A stretch of 33,760 nucleotides of DNA from Spirochaetia bacterium (GTDB taxonomy: Bacteria > Spirochaetota > Spirochaetia > DSM-16054 > Sediminispirochaetaceae), in contig JAIPFV010000022.1 in NCBI GenBank assembly GCA_021736475.1, positions 1 to 33,760 of the forward strand. The letters run 5' to 3'. Both the position numbers and the translations under genes were made by a program. Under the pieces are notes generated by a model. The model ran no database searches, was not told where the DNA came from, and saw only the letters and a program-made list of their open reading frames with translations. Of this stretch, positions 15,618 to 23,754 are shown piece by piece (position 1 is the first letter of the stretch; the number at the start of each line of letters is the position of its first letter).

Positions 15618-17562
15618 CGGTCTCTCCCCCTCCGCTATCTGCAGGCTTTTCAACCGGACCATGAGTCTCACTGTGCAGCCGGCTCTCTGAAGCCGCTTCA
15701 GGCAAGCCCAGTAAAACCCGGATTTCATTATCCGCCAGGGTTTCCTTCTGAACGAGTTCTTCGGCCAGTAGTGTGAGTTGGTCCATGTGCTCTGTAAGTA
15801 TAGCACGAGTATCCCGTAGACACTCATCTAGAATTTTCTTTACCTCTGAATCTACAGTCTGGGCTGTATGCTCGGAGTAATCCTTATGCTGGGCGATCTC
15901 TTTGCCGATAAAGATGGGTTCGTCTTCCTGACCCAATGAAAAGAAACCCAATTCACTGCTCATACCCCACTCGGTAACCATACGTCGGGCAATGCTGGTA
16001 GCCTGTTCAATATCGTTCTTTGTTCCGGTGGTGGTTTCATGATACACAAGCTCTTCGGCCACATAGCCGCCCATTGCAATCTTAATCCGATCGGTAAGCC
16101 AACTCTTGTTTTTGGAATAAGAATCCTTCTCAGGCAGGCTCATAGCCAAACCCAGGGCTTGGCCATGGGGAATTACAGTTACCTTGTGCAACGGGTCGGC
16201 ATGTGTAAGGTAGTAATGCAGCAATGCATGGCCGGCCTCATGAAACGCGGTGGCTCGCTTATCTTCATCGGTAATTACCCTTGATTTTCGGGCTATCCCA
16301 AGCAGTATCTTATCACGGGCCTCTTCAAAATGCTGCATGCTTACCCGGGTTTTGTTTACCCGGGCAGCGAACAATGCCGCTTCATTTACCAGATTAGCTA
16401 AATCGGCTCCTGAAGTTCCAGGGGTTGCACGAGCAATCCTACTGGTATCAACATCATCTTCCAAATGGATTTTACCACAGTGGATTTTAATTATCGCCTC
16501 ACGCTCTTGTACGTCGGGCATATCAACCACTACCTGACGGTCAAAGCGTCCTGGACGCAGCAGCGCCGGGTCCAGCACATCCGGCCGGTTAGTAGCGGCT
16601 AAAATAATTACCCCCTCCTGCGTATCAAAACCGTCCATCTCTACCAGCATCTGATTCAGGGTTTGTTCCCGCTCATCGTGGCCGCCACCGTAACCGGCAC
16701 CGCGGGTGCGGCCTACCGCATCCAGCTCATCGATAAACAGAATGCAGGGTGCACTTTTGCGCCCCTGTTCAAACAGGTCGCGCACCCGGCTCGCCCCAAC
16801 TCCCACAAACATTTCTACAAAGTCGGAACCCGACATATGAAAAAAGGATACTTCCGCTTCGCCGGCAACAGCCTTTGCAAGCAGAGTTTTTCCGGTTCCG
16901 GGCATTCCAACCAGCAAGACCCCTTTGGGTATTTTTGCTCCAATACTGGTGAATTTGCCGGGGTTCTTTAGAAAATCGACAACTTCCTGCAGCTCATATT
17001 TAGCCTCATGCTGACCGGCTACATCGTGAAAGCGTATTTTTTCCGACTGCTCCAGGTACTCTTTTGCGCGGCTCTTTCCAAAAGAGAAGGCCTTGCCTCC
17101 CCCACCCTGGACTTGCCGGAACATGAACCAGAAAAACACCAGGAAAAGGATCCAGGGTATAAGTTCAAGAAAAACTCTTGCCGGAGAAACTCCCTTTGAA
17201 CCGCCGGAGATTTTTACATTGTTCTCCCGCAGCAGAACTAACAGTTCATCATGGTAATAGGGGATAGTTGTCTGAAAAGTGGTAGCCCCCACGCCCTGAC
17301 TCATCAGGGTGCCCTGAATCTCCGTATTGTCCAGAATCTTCACCGAATCTATCTGGCCATTTTCGACATAGCTCAGAAACACGGAATAGGGAATCTCATT
17401 GCTTGGACTACTTCCGCTGAACATAAACATTAAAATAAACATAAAGGTCAGGGTAACTAAAAAAATGAGAGCAAACTTATTCCGGCCGAAATCAAATTTC
17501 GGTGAGTTCTGATTGTTATTATTGTCTTTGTTGCTGTTGTTATTCTGCTTATCTCCGCTCAC
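15556..17562 (-). CDS. ftsH: ATP-dependent zinc metalloprotease FtsH
   Basis: 668 residues with the canonical order. Asn-rich cytoplasmic N-terminus, TM1 (about 29-50), an extracytoplasmic domain, TM2 (about 131-149), an AAA+ ATPase with Walker A GMPGTGKT (219-226) and Walker [12 protein letters not shown], a second-region-of-homology arginine block near 336-342, and the zinc site HEAGH (441-445). It degrades membrane and short-lived cytosolic proteins. The start is GTG, with GGAG 7 nt upstream. It overlaps the tilS 3' end by 14 bp. The C-terminal tail (about 620-668) is Glu/Gly-rich, and its last 62 nt are shared with the next gene. tilS next to ftsH is a common bacterial arrangement. Confidence 0.98.
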   Translation of the reverse strand: MSGDKQNNNSNKDNNNNQNSPKFDFGRNKFALIFLVTLTFMFILMFMFSGSSPSNEIPYSVFLSYVENGQIDSVKILDNTEIQGTLMSQGVGATTFQTTIPYYHDELLVLLRENNVKISGGSKGVSPARVFLELIPWILFLVFFWFMFRQVQGGGGKAFSFGKSRAKEYLEQSEKIRFHDVAGQHEAKYELQEVVDFLKNPGKFTSIGAKIPKGVLLVGMPGTGKTLLAKAVAGEAEVSFFHMSGSDFVEMFVGVGASRVRDLFEQGRKSAPCILFIDELDAVGRTRGAGYGGGHDEREQTLNQMLVEMDGFDTQEGVIILAATNRPDVLDPALLRPGRFDRQVVVDMPDVQEREAIIKIHCGKIHLEDDVDTSRIARATPGTSGADLANLVNEAALFAARVNKTRVSMQHFEEARDKILLGIARKSRVITDEDKRATAFHEAGHALLHYYLTHADPLHKVTVIPHGQALGLAMSLPEKDSYSKNKSWLTDRIKIAMGGYVAEELVYHETTTGTKNDIEQATSIARRMVTEWGMSSELGFFSLGQEDEPIFIGKEIAQHKDYSEHTAQTVDSEVKKILDECLRDTRAILTEHMDQLTLLAEELVQKETLADNEIRVLLGLPEAASESRLHSETHGPVEKPADSGGGETGETNQRTESPETGEEAEDRG

Positions 17563-18952
17563 TCTTCAACTCCATTATTTCGAATCGCGTATCAACTTCT
17601 TCTAAACTCTTGGCAAAGGGGCTCCATAAAATTGTGCGGGGTAACTGTAAGGGTATCACCGCCAAAATACCACGTTGATCTTCAATCAGCGCTATCTCTG
17701 ATCGATTTTCCTCCGGTATGCCGCTCTCTCGCAGTGCTTCATTAATCCGCTTCCTGCCGCCACGCAGACGGATCATATCTCCGTCACGCTTAGACCGAAT
17801 TACACAAACCCCTTTCGAGTAAAACTCTACATCCTTCAACCTAAACTGCGAAGATCCTTCAATGGCTTTAGACAAAAACCTGATTTTAGAGCCTGTTCCC
17901 AGATAAAAGCTACCCGTTTGTATTACAATAAGATAACTGTTTTTCGTGTTTGGGACAACAGGCCTCTCCCAAAAAAGCAGCCCCCTCCGCTTCTCCATCC
18001 GAATTCCGTACCCTTCACCACATCGGTAGTAAGTGGCGGCGGCTCTGCAGTCACATAGTTGTCGCACAAAGCGATACGGAAGTCGCTGCTGAGAGCCGGG
18101 GTACCACCTATTGTAAAGCCTGTATACCAGCCTTACCCGTATGTACAAGGGAAGTTCAACAAAATCATCATAGGGGTATTCTGCCTGGGTGTCACTGCAG
18201 CGGATCTCGGGTACCGAATGCTCACGCTCCGCCAGAACAGCTTCAACTGCCGCCATCTTGTCAGCAAGGGTTTGCAACGCCCCGTCAACTCCCGGAAAGG
18301 CTTCGCGTATACTCGGCAGCAGGGTATGGCGAAGGTAATTCCGGGTAAAGGCGGTATCGGTATTGCTTGAATCTATACTGTAACTCAGCGAACTCTTGGA
18401 AAGATATTCATGGAGATCCGCCTTTGAAATATTCAGAAGCGGACGCCAAAGCCATTCAGTCTGTGATGAGATTCCTTTCAGACCTTCCGGTCCGGAACCC
18501 TGGATACAGCGCATCAAAACAGTCTCTACCTGATCATCGGAGGTGTGTCCAAGAGCAGTAAACCGGGAGCCCGTGATTTCAGCCATCTTATGCAAAAAGA
18601 CATACCGATATAGACGTGCGGAGGCTTCCGTACCCAGCTGTTCATCATCATGACGAGTGATATAGCCGGGAGGTAAAAACTTTATGTAAAGTGGTATATC
18701 TAAAGAACGGCACAAACTACGAACTATTCGAAGCTCCTGACGGCGCTCATCTAAAGTGCGAAGCCCATGATCGATGTATATTGCACGTAGATCTAAAACT
18801 AGCTCCGATTGAATGCTCTTTAGCAGGGACAATAGAGCGGTTGAATCCGGACCACCCGAATAGGCAATACACAGGGTATCCCCAGGTTCCAACCCGGCCT
18901 TTTTGGCACTAGTCAGCAGTTCCGTCTGGAGTGTTTCTGCGATTGAATTCAT
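17549..18952 (-). CDS. tilS: tRNA(Ile)-lysidine synthase TilS
   Basis: 467 residues. The PP-loop ATP pyrophosphatase motif SGGPDS is at 32-37, followed by the IDHGLR block. The C-terminal region (about 360-450) matches the TilS substrate-binding domain, with the typical arginine-rich R-x-R-x-GD segment and an IP-x-x-x-R block. The enzyme converts C34 of the CAU-anticodon tRNA-Ile to lysidine and is essential for AUA decoding. The start ATG at 18952 lies 44 bp inside the 3' end of pth and has AAGGTGA just upstream, so it is coupled to pth translation. Confidence 0.96.
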   Translation of the reverse strand: MNSIAETLQTELLTSAKKAGLEPGDTLCIAYSGGPDSTALLSLLKSIQSELVLDLRAIYIDHGLRTLDERRQELRIVRSLCRSLDIPLYIKFLPPGYITRHDDEQLGTEASARLYRYVFLHKMAEITGSRFTALGHTSDDQVETVLMRCIQGSGPEGLKGISSQTEWLWRPLLNISKADLHEYLSKSSLSYSIDSSNTDTAFTRNYLRHTLLPSIREAFPGVDGALQTLADKMAAVEAVLAEREHSVPEIRCSDTQAEYPYDDFVELPLYIRVRLVYRLYNRWYPGSQQRLPYRFVRQLCDCRAAATYYRCGEGYGIRMEKRRGLLFWERPVVPNTKNSYLIVIQTGSFYLGTGSKIRFLSKAIEGSSQFRLKDVEFYSKGVCVIRSKRDGDMIRLRGGRKRINEALRESGIPEENRSEIALIEDQRGILAVIPLQLPRTILWSPFAKSLEEVDTRFEIMELKSERR

Positions 18953-19496
18953 TCATCACCTTCTCCGGTGCAGTAGTCAATAGTTCGACCATTGCATCAG
19001 AGGCACGGTCGATTCCCGCCTCCAAATCAGCTCGCTCCTCAGCTGCGGGTACACCTAGTACATACTTTACTACATCACCACGATATTGCGGCCGGCCGAT
19101 ACCAACATAGACTCGCAGGAAATCTTTTGTACCAAGGTGTTGTACCAGTGAAGCTAAACCGTTGTGACCAGCGGTTCCTCCGCCTTGTTTTACCCTCACA
19201 ACACCTGTTGGAAGATCTAAATTGTCACAGACTACCACAAGCTCATCAGGACTCAGTTGAAACTTGCGTTTTAGTACAGGCAGAATAGTGCCGGAATTGT
19301 TCATGTAGGTTAAAGGTTCAATGAAAACAACTTTCTTCCCTGCAAAACGCCCTTCAGCAGAGCTGTACTTTTTACCTAACCCTTTTTTAAGCACAATGCC
19401 GGTTTTTTGTGCAGCCTGCTCGACTGCCAAAAAACCGACATTGTGACGGGTTCGGTCGTATTTTGTCCCGGGATTCCCCAAGCCAATAAAAATCAA
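18909..19496 (-). CDS. pth: Peptidyl-tRNA hydrolase
   Basis: 195 residues of the Pth1 family. GLGNPG is at 5-10, catalytic H18 lies in TRHNVGF, N66/N67 in TYMNNSG and D91 in VVCDNLDLP, with a GHNGL block further on. It releases peptides from prematurely dropped tRNAs. The start is TTG; no ATG or GTG is available between the upstream in-frame stop and the conserved IFIGLGNPG, and no strong Shine-Dalgarno is visible. It lies 29 bp behind rplY, separated by a short perfect hairpin. It overlaps tilS by 44 bp. Confidence 0.96.
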   Translation of the reverse strand: MIFIGLGNPGTKYDRTRHNVGFLAVEQAAQKTGIVLKKGLGKKYSSAEGRFAGKKVVFIEPLTYMNNSGTILPVLKRKFQLSPDELVVVCDNLDLPTGVVRVKQGGGTAGHNGLASLVQHLGTKDFLRVYVGIGRPQYRGDVVKYVLGVPAAEERADLEAGIDRASDAMVELLTTAPEKVMNEFNRRNTPDGTAD

Positions 19497-19513
19497 TCCA
19501 AATATCGCGCTTT

Positions 19514-19531
19514 GAGTAACCTAAGTTACTC
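19514..19531. repeat. Perfect 7-bp inverted repeat at the rplY stop/pth start junction
   Basis: GAGTAAC-CTAA-GTTACTC. One arm contains the rplY stop codon. There is no T-tract, so it is not a standard terminator. In the rplY-pth mRNA it would form a small hairpin about 17 nt before the pth TTG start. Confidence 0.6.
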
Positions 19532-20173
19532 TTCAGCTCCCTCTTCGCCTTCGCCTTCGCCTTCAGCTTCTTCCCCTTCAAGGGCTTCTTCACCTTCGAC
19601 TTCTTCGCCTTCCTCAGGTAGTTCCTCTTTCTGAGTGGTTACGGTTACGATTACCTGTTCAGGCAGACTAAGGACTTTCACTCCCTTGGGAACGTCGAGG
19701 TCCTCAACGTGAATGGTATCACCGATATTCAAATTCTCGACATTGAGGTGAAAATATTCCGGAATGTCGGCGGGCACACATTCAACCTCTATTTCATGCA
19801 GACGCTCCTCTAACAGACCGCCCTCTTTCACACCAGCCGGAGTACCTTCCACATGTACCGGTATATTAGTACGCAGGGTTTTTCCTTTCTCGATTTCAAA
19901 AAAATCAATATGGGTAGTAAAACCGCGAATGGTGTCTTCCTGATAGTCTTTTACCAGCACATCGTGCTTCTCTTTGCCCAACTCAAGTGTAATGATTGTA
20001 TTTTCAGATACTGAGTGGAATTTTTTTTCGAACTCGTTTTGAGGTACAGAAATTGATTTAGGTTCATGGGCACCGTAGATTACAGCCGGTATCCAACCGT
20101 CACGACGCAGTCGTCCTGAGGCCCCTTTCTTCAATTCAGTCCTGTTATAAGCTTCCAGCGTTTGACGCTTCAT
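19526..20173 (-). CDS. rplY: Ribosomal protein bL25, long CTC form
   Basis: 215 residues. The N-terminal bL25 domain (about 1-95) binds 5S rRNA. The TL5/CTC C-terminal domain (about 100-185) follows, and then a tail of about 30 residues made almost only of Glu and Gly. The long CTC form is common outside Enterobacteria and is linked to stress in Bacillus. The ATG has AAGGAG upstream with good spacing. tRNA-Gln lies just upstream with a probable terminator between them. rplY-pth adjacency is widely conserved. Confidence 0.96.
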   Translation of the reverse strand: MKRQTLEAYNRTELKKGASGRLRRDGWIPAVIYGAHEPKSISVPQNEFEKKFHSVSENTIITLELGKEKHDVLVKDYQEDTIRGFTTHIDFFEIEKGKTLRTNIPVHVEGTPAGVKEGGLLEERLHEIEVECVPADIPEYFHLNVENLNIGDTIHVEDLDVPKGVKVLSLPEQVIVTVTTQKEELPEEGEEVEGEEALEGEEAEGEGEGEEGAEE

Positions 20174-20239
20174 GCTCTTACTCCTTATGACTCTTTCAGT
20201 TAATAGTTTCGCATGTCGCGTAGCGGCAACCGAAACGAC

Positions 20240-20258
20240 AAAAATAGCCGAAGGCCAT
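20240..20258 (-). terminator. Probable terminator between tRNA-Gln and rplY
   Basis: On the minus strand, ATGGCC-TTC-GGCTAT (6 bp, one G-U pair that works only in this orientation) is followed by TTTTT. It lies about 21 nt past tRNA-Gln. The stem is short, so it may act as an attenuator rather than a full stop. Confidence 0.5.
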
Positions 20259-20279
20259 TTTCTTATTAGTTAAAATAAT

Positions 20280-20352
20280 CTGGGGCGGTAGGATTTGAAC
20301 CTACGAATACCGGCACCAAAAACCGGTGGCTTAACCGCTTGCCAACGCCCCA
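20280..20352 (-). tRNA. tRNA-Gln(TTG)
   Basis: Minus-strand cloverleaf with acceptor TGGGGCG/CGCCCCA, anticodon arm CCGGT-TTTTGGT-GCCGG (anticodon TTG) and T-arm GTAGG-TTCAAAT-CCTAC, with discriminator G. CCA is not encoded. It lies between spoVG and rplY. Confidence 0.96.
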
Positions 20353-20518
20353 AAGCGCATATAAAAATAGCCACCCATATTTGAGTGTGCGCAGAACTAT
20401 ATCATAATGCTCTTTGTATTTCTACCACCTAAGAAAACTTTTTTCAAGAACAGCATAGGCCTTTTTATCGTTTGTGAAGCGGGTCTTTCTGATTTATATG
20501 GGGTTGAGAAGAGTACTT

Positions 20519-20553
20519 AAAAAAGCATCCCCTTCGGTTTTCCGAGAGGATGC
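20519..20553 (-). terminator. Rho-independent terminator of spoVG
   Basis: On the minus strand, GCATCC pairs with GGATGC, an inner TCGG/CCGA stem caps it, and six T residues follow. It begins 41 nt after the spoVG stop and separates ispE-spoVG from tRNA-Gln/rplY. Confidence 0.88.
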
Positions 20554-20594
20554 CTCATAGGTAAGGGAACAGGGAAGGGTCTCTACCGGAGCCT

Positions 20595-20897
20595 TTACTC
20601 CGAGTAGTCCTCATGACCTCCAACGGTCTCTACACTCCCGTTCTCAACTTGTCTTTCATACTCTTCTAAAATTTTCTCTTGCAGCATACCACGGAAATCG
20701 GAGTTAATTGGATGCGCGACATCCTTATATTCACCTTTTTTAGTTTTCCTGCTCGGCATTGCAATAAAAGCCCCATTCTTCCCTTCGATGATTTTGACAT
20801 TGTGTACTACAAAACAGTCATCGAAAGTCACCGTTACGTAAGCTTTTAGCTTTCCTTCGGTTCCAACTTTCCTGATTCTGATGTCAGTAATGTCCAT
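20595..20897 (-). CDS. spoVG: SpoVG family nucleic-acid-binding regulator
   Basis: 100 residues starting [11 protein letters not shown], the usual SpoVG opening. It contains [17 protein letters not shown] and the conserved FIAMPSRK block followed by a HPI motif. The ATG at 20897 is fixed by GGAGGT 4 nt upstream; a longer open frame further upstream is not needed. In spirochaetes such as Borrelia, SpoVG binds DNA and RNA and acts as a regulator; this organism has no reason to sporulate. It follows ispE by 38 bp and has its own terminator. Confidence 0.97.
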   Translation of the reverse strand: MDITDIRIRKVGTEGKLKAYVTVTFDDCFVVHNVKIIEGKNGAFIAMPSRKTKKGEYKDVAHPINSDFRGMLQEKILEEYERQVENGSVETVGGHEDYSE

Positions 20898-20935
20898 ATT
20901 ACCTCCATGCCAGTGACAACATTCCTTAAGTTGTT

Positions 20936-21811
20936 TCAATTGTAAACTGCCTCCGGCAGGGACGCAAGCATTTTTACCTTCCACACCATTTTTATGCTTT
21001 TTTTTACCGCTGTGTAACAGGAATCGGCTTTTTCCACATCTCGAAAGACTCCAAAAAGCGCAGAACCACTTCCTGAGACATTTACATAATCGGCTCCCTG
21101 CTCATAGAGCAATTGCATCCAGGCTATTAGCTGAGGATAATGATGCAGAAGTACCGGTGTAAAACTGTTAAAAAAAGTCCATTTTTGGGGCGGTAGCTTA
21201 TAGAGATCCAAAATTTCTTGACTCGATAAGGAATTAACCGCTTTCCCCGAAAATTCGTCGAGCAAAGCATAAGCCTCTCTGGTGGCAACATCAATATCAG
21301 GCTTCACCACAACACAGTTCCAGACCGCAGGGGTTTCAATTGCTTTAATAATCTCCCCGCGTCCCTCCACCAGCGCTGAAGGGCTGTGCAGGAAAAAGGG
21401 AACATCACTCCCCAGCTCAGCCGCAATACGCAACAGAGGTCTACGATCCAATTTCACGGGATGGATCAGCTGTAAGAGCCGCAGCATTGCCGCTGCGTCA
21501 CTCGAACCACCACCCAGCCCTGCCATTGCAGGAATATTCTTCCGACAGTCTACCTGCACACCGAGGTATTCCTCAGCCTCTTCACAGTAACTCCGATATG
21601 CCTTCCAGATCAGGTTTTGCTTTAAGGGAAGGTTGCCGCAGCCCTGAAGGTTGAAATTCTTGTCATCGGTCCTATGAACCCGCAACTTGTCCCCCAGAGA
21701 AATCATCACAAAAAGCGATTGGAGTTCATGGAAACCGTCCGGGCGACGGGCCTGAATATCCAAATGGAGGTTCACTTTTGCCGGTGCCGTTATACTGATA
21801 CCCTTGTGCAT
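20936..21811 (-). CDS. ispE: 4-diphosphocytidyl-2-C-methyl-D-erythritol kinase IspE
   Basis: 291 residues from the ATG at 21811 ([19 protein letters not shown]). This matches the family opening, A-PAK-N-L-L-...-R-DG-HEL. The GHMP ATP-binding block [13 protein letters not shown] is intact, as is the late GSGSALFG block. IspE phosphorylates CDP-ME in the MEP isoprenoid pathway. Longer frames start at GTG 21901 or an internal ATG but add about 30 residues that the family lacks. There is no Shine-Dalgarno; a TATACT -10 lies 8 nt before the ATG, so the mRNA may be leaderless. ispE-spoVG adjacency is also known in Firmicutes. Confidence 0.94.
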   Translation of the reverse strand: MHKGISITAPAKVNLHLDIQARRPDGFHELQSLFVMISLGDKLRVHRTDDKNFNLQGCGNLPLKQNLIWKAYRSYCEEAEEYLGVQVDCRKNIPAMAGLGGGSSDAAAMLRLLQLIHPVKLDRRPLLRIAAELGSDVPFFLHSPSALVEGRGEIIKAIETPAVWNCVVVKPDIDVATREAYALLDEFSGKAVNSLSSQEILDLYKLPPQKWTFFNSFTPVLLHHYPQLIAWMQLLYEQGADYVNVSGSGSALFGVFRDVEKADSCYTAVKKSIKMVWKVKMLASLPEAVYN

Positions 21812-21819
21812 GTGTGGAT

Positions 21820-21846
21820 AGTATAACTCACTGGATACTTTATCAA
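21820..21846 (-). promoter_or_regulatory. Candidate promoter of ispE, leaderless geometry
   Basis: Minus strand: TTGATA (21841-21846), 15 nt, TATACT (21820-21825), then 8 nt to the ATG. The 15-nt spacing is short, which lowers confidence. Confidence 0.45.
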
Positions 21847-21896
21847 GAACAAGAATAGCAACTCTCATATCGAATATCGGGGAGAGAATGTCTGGG

Positions 21897-21928
21897 AGCA
21901 CGTAAACTTAAAAGCACGTAAACTTAAA
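21897..21928. repeat. Perfect tandem 16-bp direct repeat abutting a promoter
   Basis: AGCACGTAAACTTAAA occurs twice in a row (21897-21912 and 21913-21928). The second copy ends at the base before the TTGACA of the plus-strand promoter. Confidence 0.93.
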
Positions 21929-21956
21929 TTGACATAATCGCCAATCCAACTATACT
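21929..21956 (+). promoter_or_regulatory. Promoter of the acidic small-protein gene
   Basis: TTGACA (21929-21934), 16 nt, TATACT (21951-21956). The start is near 21963, giving a leader of about 34 nt with AGGAGG at 21982-21987. Confidence 0.82.
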
Positions 21957-21996
21957 ACTCTTATGCATTGAATCGATGCGCAGGAGGAACACACCC

Positions 21997-22227
21997 ATGA
22001 TCCAGGATTATGATGAGGGTTTTCTTGACGATGATTTTGATGACTACCAGGAAGAGGTTGATGATCGCTTTGGAGATATTGACGAAGAGGTCGGCACTCA
22101 TCCGCCGTTACACACAGATGAGGATGAACCTACATATGAATTAGACGAAGAATACTACGATGACGAAGAAAACCTGGATTATGAGGATGACCTGGATTAC
22201 GATGACTTTGATGATTCAGGCGATTGA
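21997..22227 (+). CDS. Small extremely acidic protein, unknown function
   Basis: 76 residues, of which 25 are Asp and 13 Glu, so half are acidic. There is one Arg, no Lys, no Cys and only two His. Tyr is frequent (8), and short D/E-Y-D/E units recur. I recognise no family. It is probably disordered in isolation and could bind a basic partner, such as a ribosomal or nucleic-acid-binding protein, or divalent metal. The start at ATG 21997 is fixed by AGGAGG 9 nt upstream; an earlier in-frame ATG overlaps that site. A strong promoter precedes it. It is the only plus-strand gene between 3949 and 32307. Its last 31 bp overlap the 3' end of rsfS, tail to tail. No terminator is visible. Confidence 0.8.
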   Translation: MIQDYDEGFLDDDFDDYQEEVDDRFGDIDEEVGTHPPLHTDEDEPTYELDEEYYDDEENLDYEDDLDYDDFDDSGD

Positions 22228-22574
22228 TACAACACTTCACCACTAAACCAAAGTTTCTCCAGATCGTAGAACTCCCGCATTTCTTTACTCATCAGATGTA
22301 TAACCACAAAGCCGCAATCAATCAGCTCCCATCCATCTTCGGCTATGCGCTTGTGACGATGCAGTATATTTACATTTTGCTCGCTGAGCAAATTTTTTAA
22401 CTGCCGGGTGAGCCCCTTTAAGTGCCCAACACTGTTTATGGTTGAGATGACGAAAAAACTGGTCCAGCTGCTCTGCTCATGCACGTCAATTACAACGGTC
22501 TCATTGCCTTTGTGTTCATCAATCATGCGGCCTATTTCTATAGCGGCATCTCTACTCTTTACAGTATCTACCAT
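22197..22574 (-). CDS. rsfS: Ribosome silencing factor RsfS
   Basis: 125 residues of the RsfS/YbeB/DUF143 family, with the blocks VVIDVHEQSSWTSFFVI, EDGWELIDCGFVVIHLM and REFYDLEKLW. It binds uL14 on the 50S subunit and blocks subunit joining during starvation. The ATG at 22574 is preferred over the TTG one codon before it, since AAGGA lies 5 nt upstream. It overlaps the LCP gene by 23 bp and converges on the acidic-protein gene with a 31-bp overlap. The nadD-yqeK-(LCP)-rsfS order is widespread in bacteria. Confidence 0.96.
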   Translation of the reverse strand: MVDTVKSRDAAIEIGRMIDEHKGNETVVIDVHEQSSWTSFFVISTINSVGHLKGLTRQLKNLLSEQNVNILHRHKRIAEDGWELIDCGFVVIHLMSKEMREFYDLEKLWFSGEVLYQSPESSKSS

Positions 22575-23754
22575 CAAAATCCTTCCCTAATATTATAGTT
22601 ACGTCGACTACATCGACTCCTGGTGCAGTTGTCGGAGCTTCGTACGCTTCCTTCACTCTGCTCTCAACATTTTTACACTGAATAATCCCGGCTAACTGCT
22701 GCGCCGCAGAAATATCTCCGCTCCAATCAATTACTATGGTTTTTTCATAGTCCTGTTCCTCAGCATTGCCTACACGGGCAACATCATACCCGTAACTCCT
22801 GAATACCTGAGAAGTACGTCCGGCTAAACCGTTGCGACTTGTACCATTCAGCAATTCCAGAGTTACATTTAGTTCTTCCGTACTAACCACTTCCCTATTG
22901 CGCAGCGAGACCAGGGTTTGCTGAACAGTCTCCTTAATGAGCTTCCCTTCATAGTAGGGAAACAACAGGGTCTCTCCATCAACCTGACGTTCATTTCCGA
23001 GTACCCGCTGAAAGACAACCTGATCATAATCAAGCTGATTAAATGATTGTATCAGCGTAGCGGCCGCACGTTTTGAAAGATCGGTCCGGATATTTTTTAG
23101 AAGCGTATCCCGTACCTTATCGTTCAACAGGTACTGGCTTTTATCTCCCATCTTCTTGAACACAGACTGCACAAACTTTTGCCGGCGTCCAATACGTTCC
23201 GTCCCCCTCTCATTTGGTTCCTGATACCTGGCATAGAGCATCGACTTTTCACCATCTAAAGTAACACTTCCGGAGGGAAGCAAAACGATCCCATTTTCTC
23301 CACGATACTCAACCGGATTAGGGATAAATAGATCTAAGCCTTCTAGCAGATCGATCACATGGACCATTTGCTGTCGATCAATATACAAATAATAATCTAT
23401 CTCAGTACCAAGCAGTGCTTCTACGTGCGAAATGTAAAGCTCAGGATTATCGGCCTGGAAGACGTGTTGTACCGCCCCTATTTTGTTACGATCCTCAAGC
23501 AGCATACCAACCTGCAGGGGGACATCAATTAAAGCACTTTTTCCGGTATCATGCTGATAAAATACCACTTCAGAAAATTCTATCTCACCCTCATCTCCCA
23601 GTACCAAGAGAAATTTGAGGGGCTGATTTTCCTCGATAGTAGCCGCTACTTGGTCGGTACGTACTTGCAGATAAATAAATACTCCGGCAGCAGCTAACAC
23701 AGCTACTATCAAAAACACAAATACTGCAACTTTGCTAATTCTAAATTTTGGCAT
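22552..23754 (-). CDS. LytR-CpsA-Psr (LCP) family protein with LytR_C domain
   Basis: 400 residues. One N-terminal membrane segment (about 8-30) is followed by an LCP domain (about 45-270) with a characteristic arginine block near 175-195 (ARYQ...RIGRRQKF), and then a LytR_C domain (about 295-395). LCP proteins transfer undecaprenyl-linked glycopolymers onto peptidoglycan or other acceptors outside the membrane. In a spirochaete the polymer is not obvious. The LCP domain looks divergent, especially its first strands. It overlaps yqeK by 14 bp and rsfS by 23 bp. Confidence 0.85.
   Translation of the reverse strand: MPKFRISKVAVFVFLIVAVLAAAGVFIYLQVRTDQVAATIEENQPLKFLLVLGDEGEIEFSEVVFYQHDTGKSALIDVPLQVGMLLEDRNKIGAVQHVFQADNPELYISHVEALLGTEIDYYLYIDRQQMVHVIDLLEGLDLFIPNPVEYRGENGIVLLPSGSVTLDGEKSMLYARYQEPNERGTERIGRRQKFVQSVFKKMGDKSQYLLNDKVRDTLLKNIRTDLSKRAAATLIQSFNQLDYDQVVFQRVLGNERQVDGETLLFPYYEGKLIKETVQQTLVSLRNREVVSTEELNVTLELLNGTSRNGLAGRTSQVFRSYGYDVARVGNAEEQDYEKTIVIDWSGDISAAQQLAGIIQCKNVESRVKEAYEAPTTAPGVDVVDVTIILGKDFDGRYCKE

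Noticed and set aside
15618-15827. N-terminal extension of the exported-protein frame inside ftsH
   Set aside because: The extra 70 codons are out-of-frame ftsH sequence with no signal-peptide character; the GTG at 15617 with GGAG fits better.
20898-20984. 29-codon N-terminal extension of spoVG
   Set aside because: The GGAGGT directly before [11 protein letters not shown] and the family length of about 100 residues settle the start.
21812-21901. Longer IspE starting at GTG 21901
   Set aside because: It adds 30 residues not seen in the family, has no ribosome-binding site and runs into the tandem repeat.
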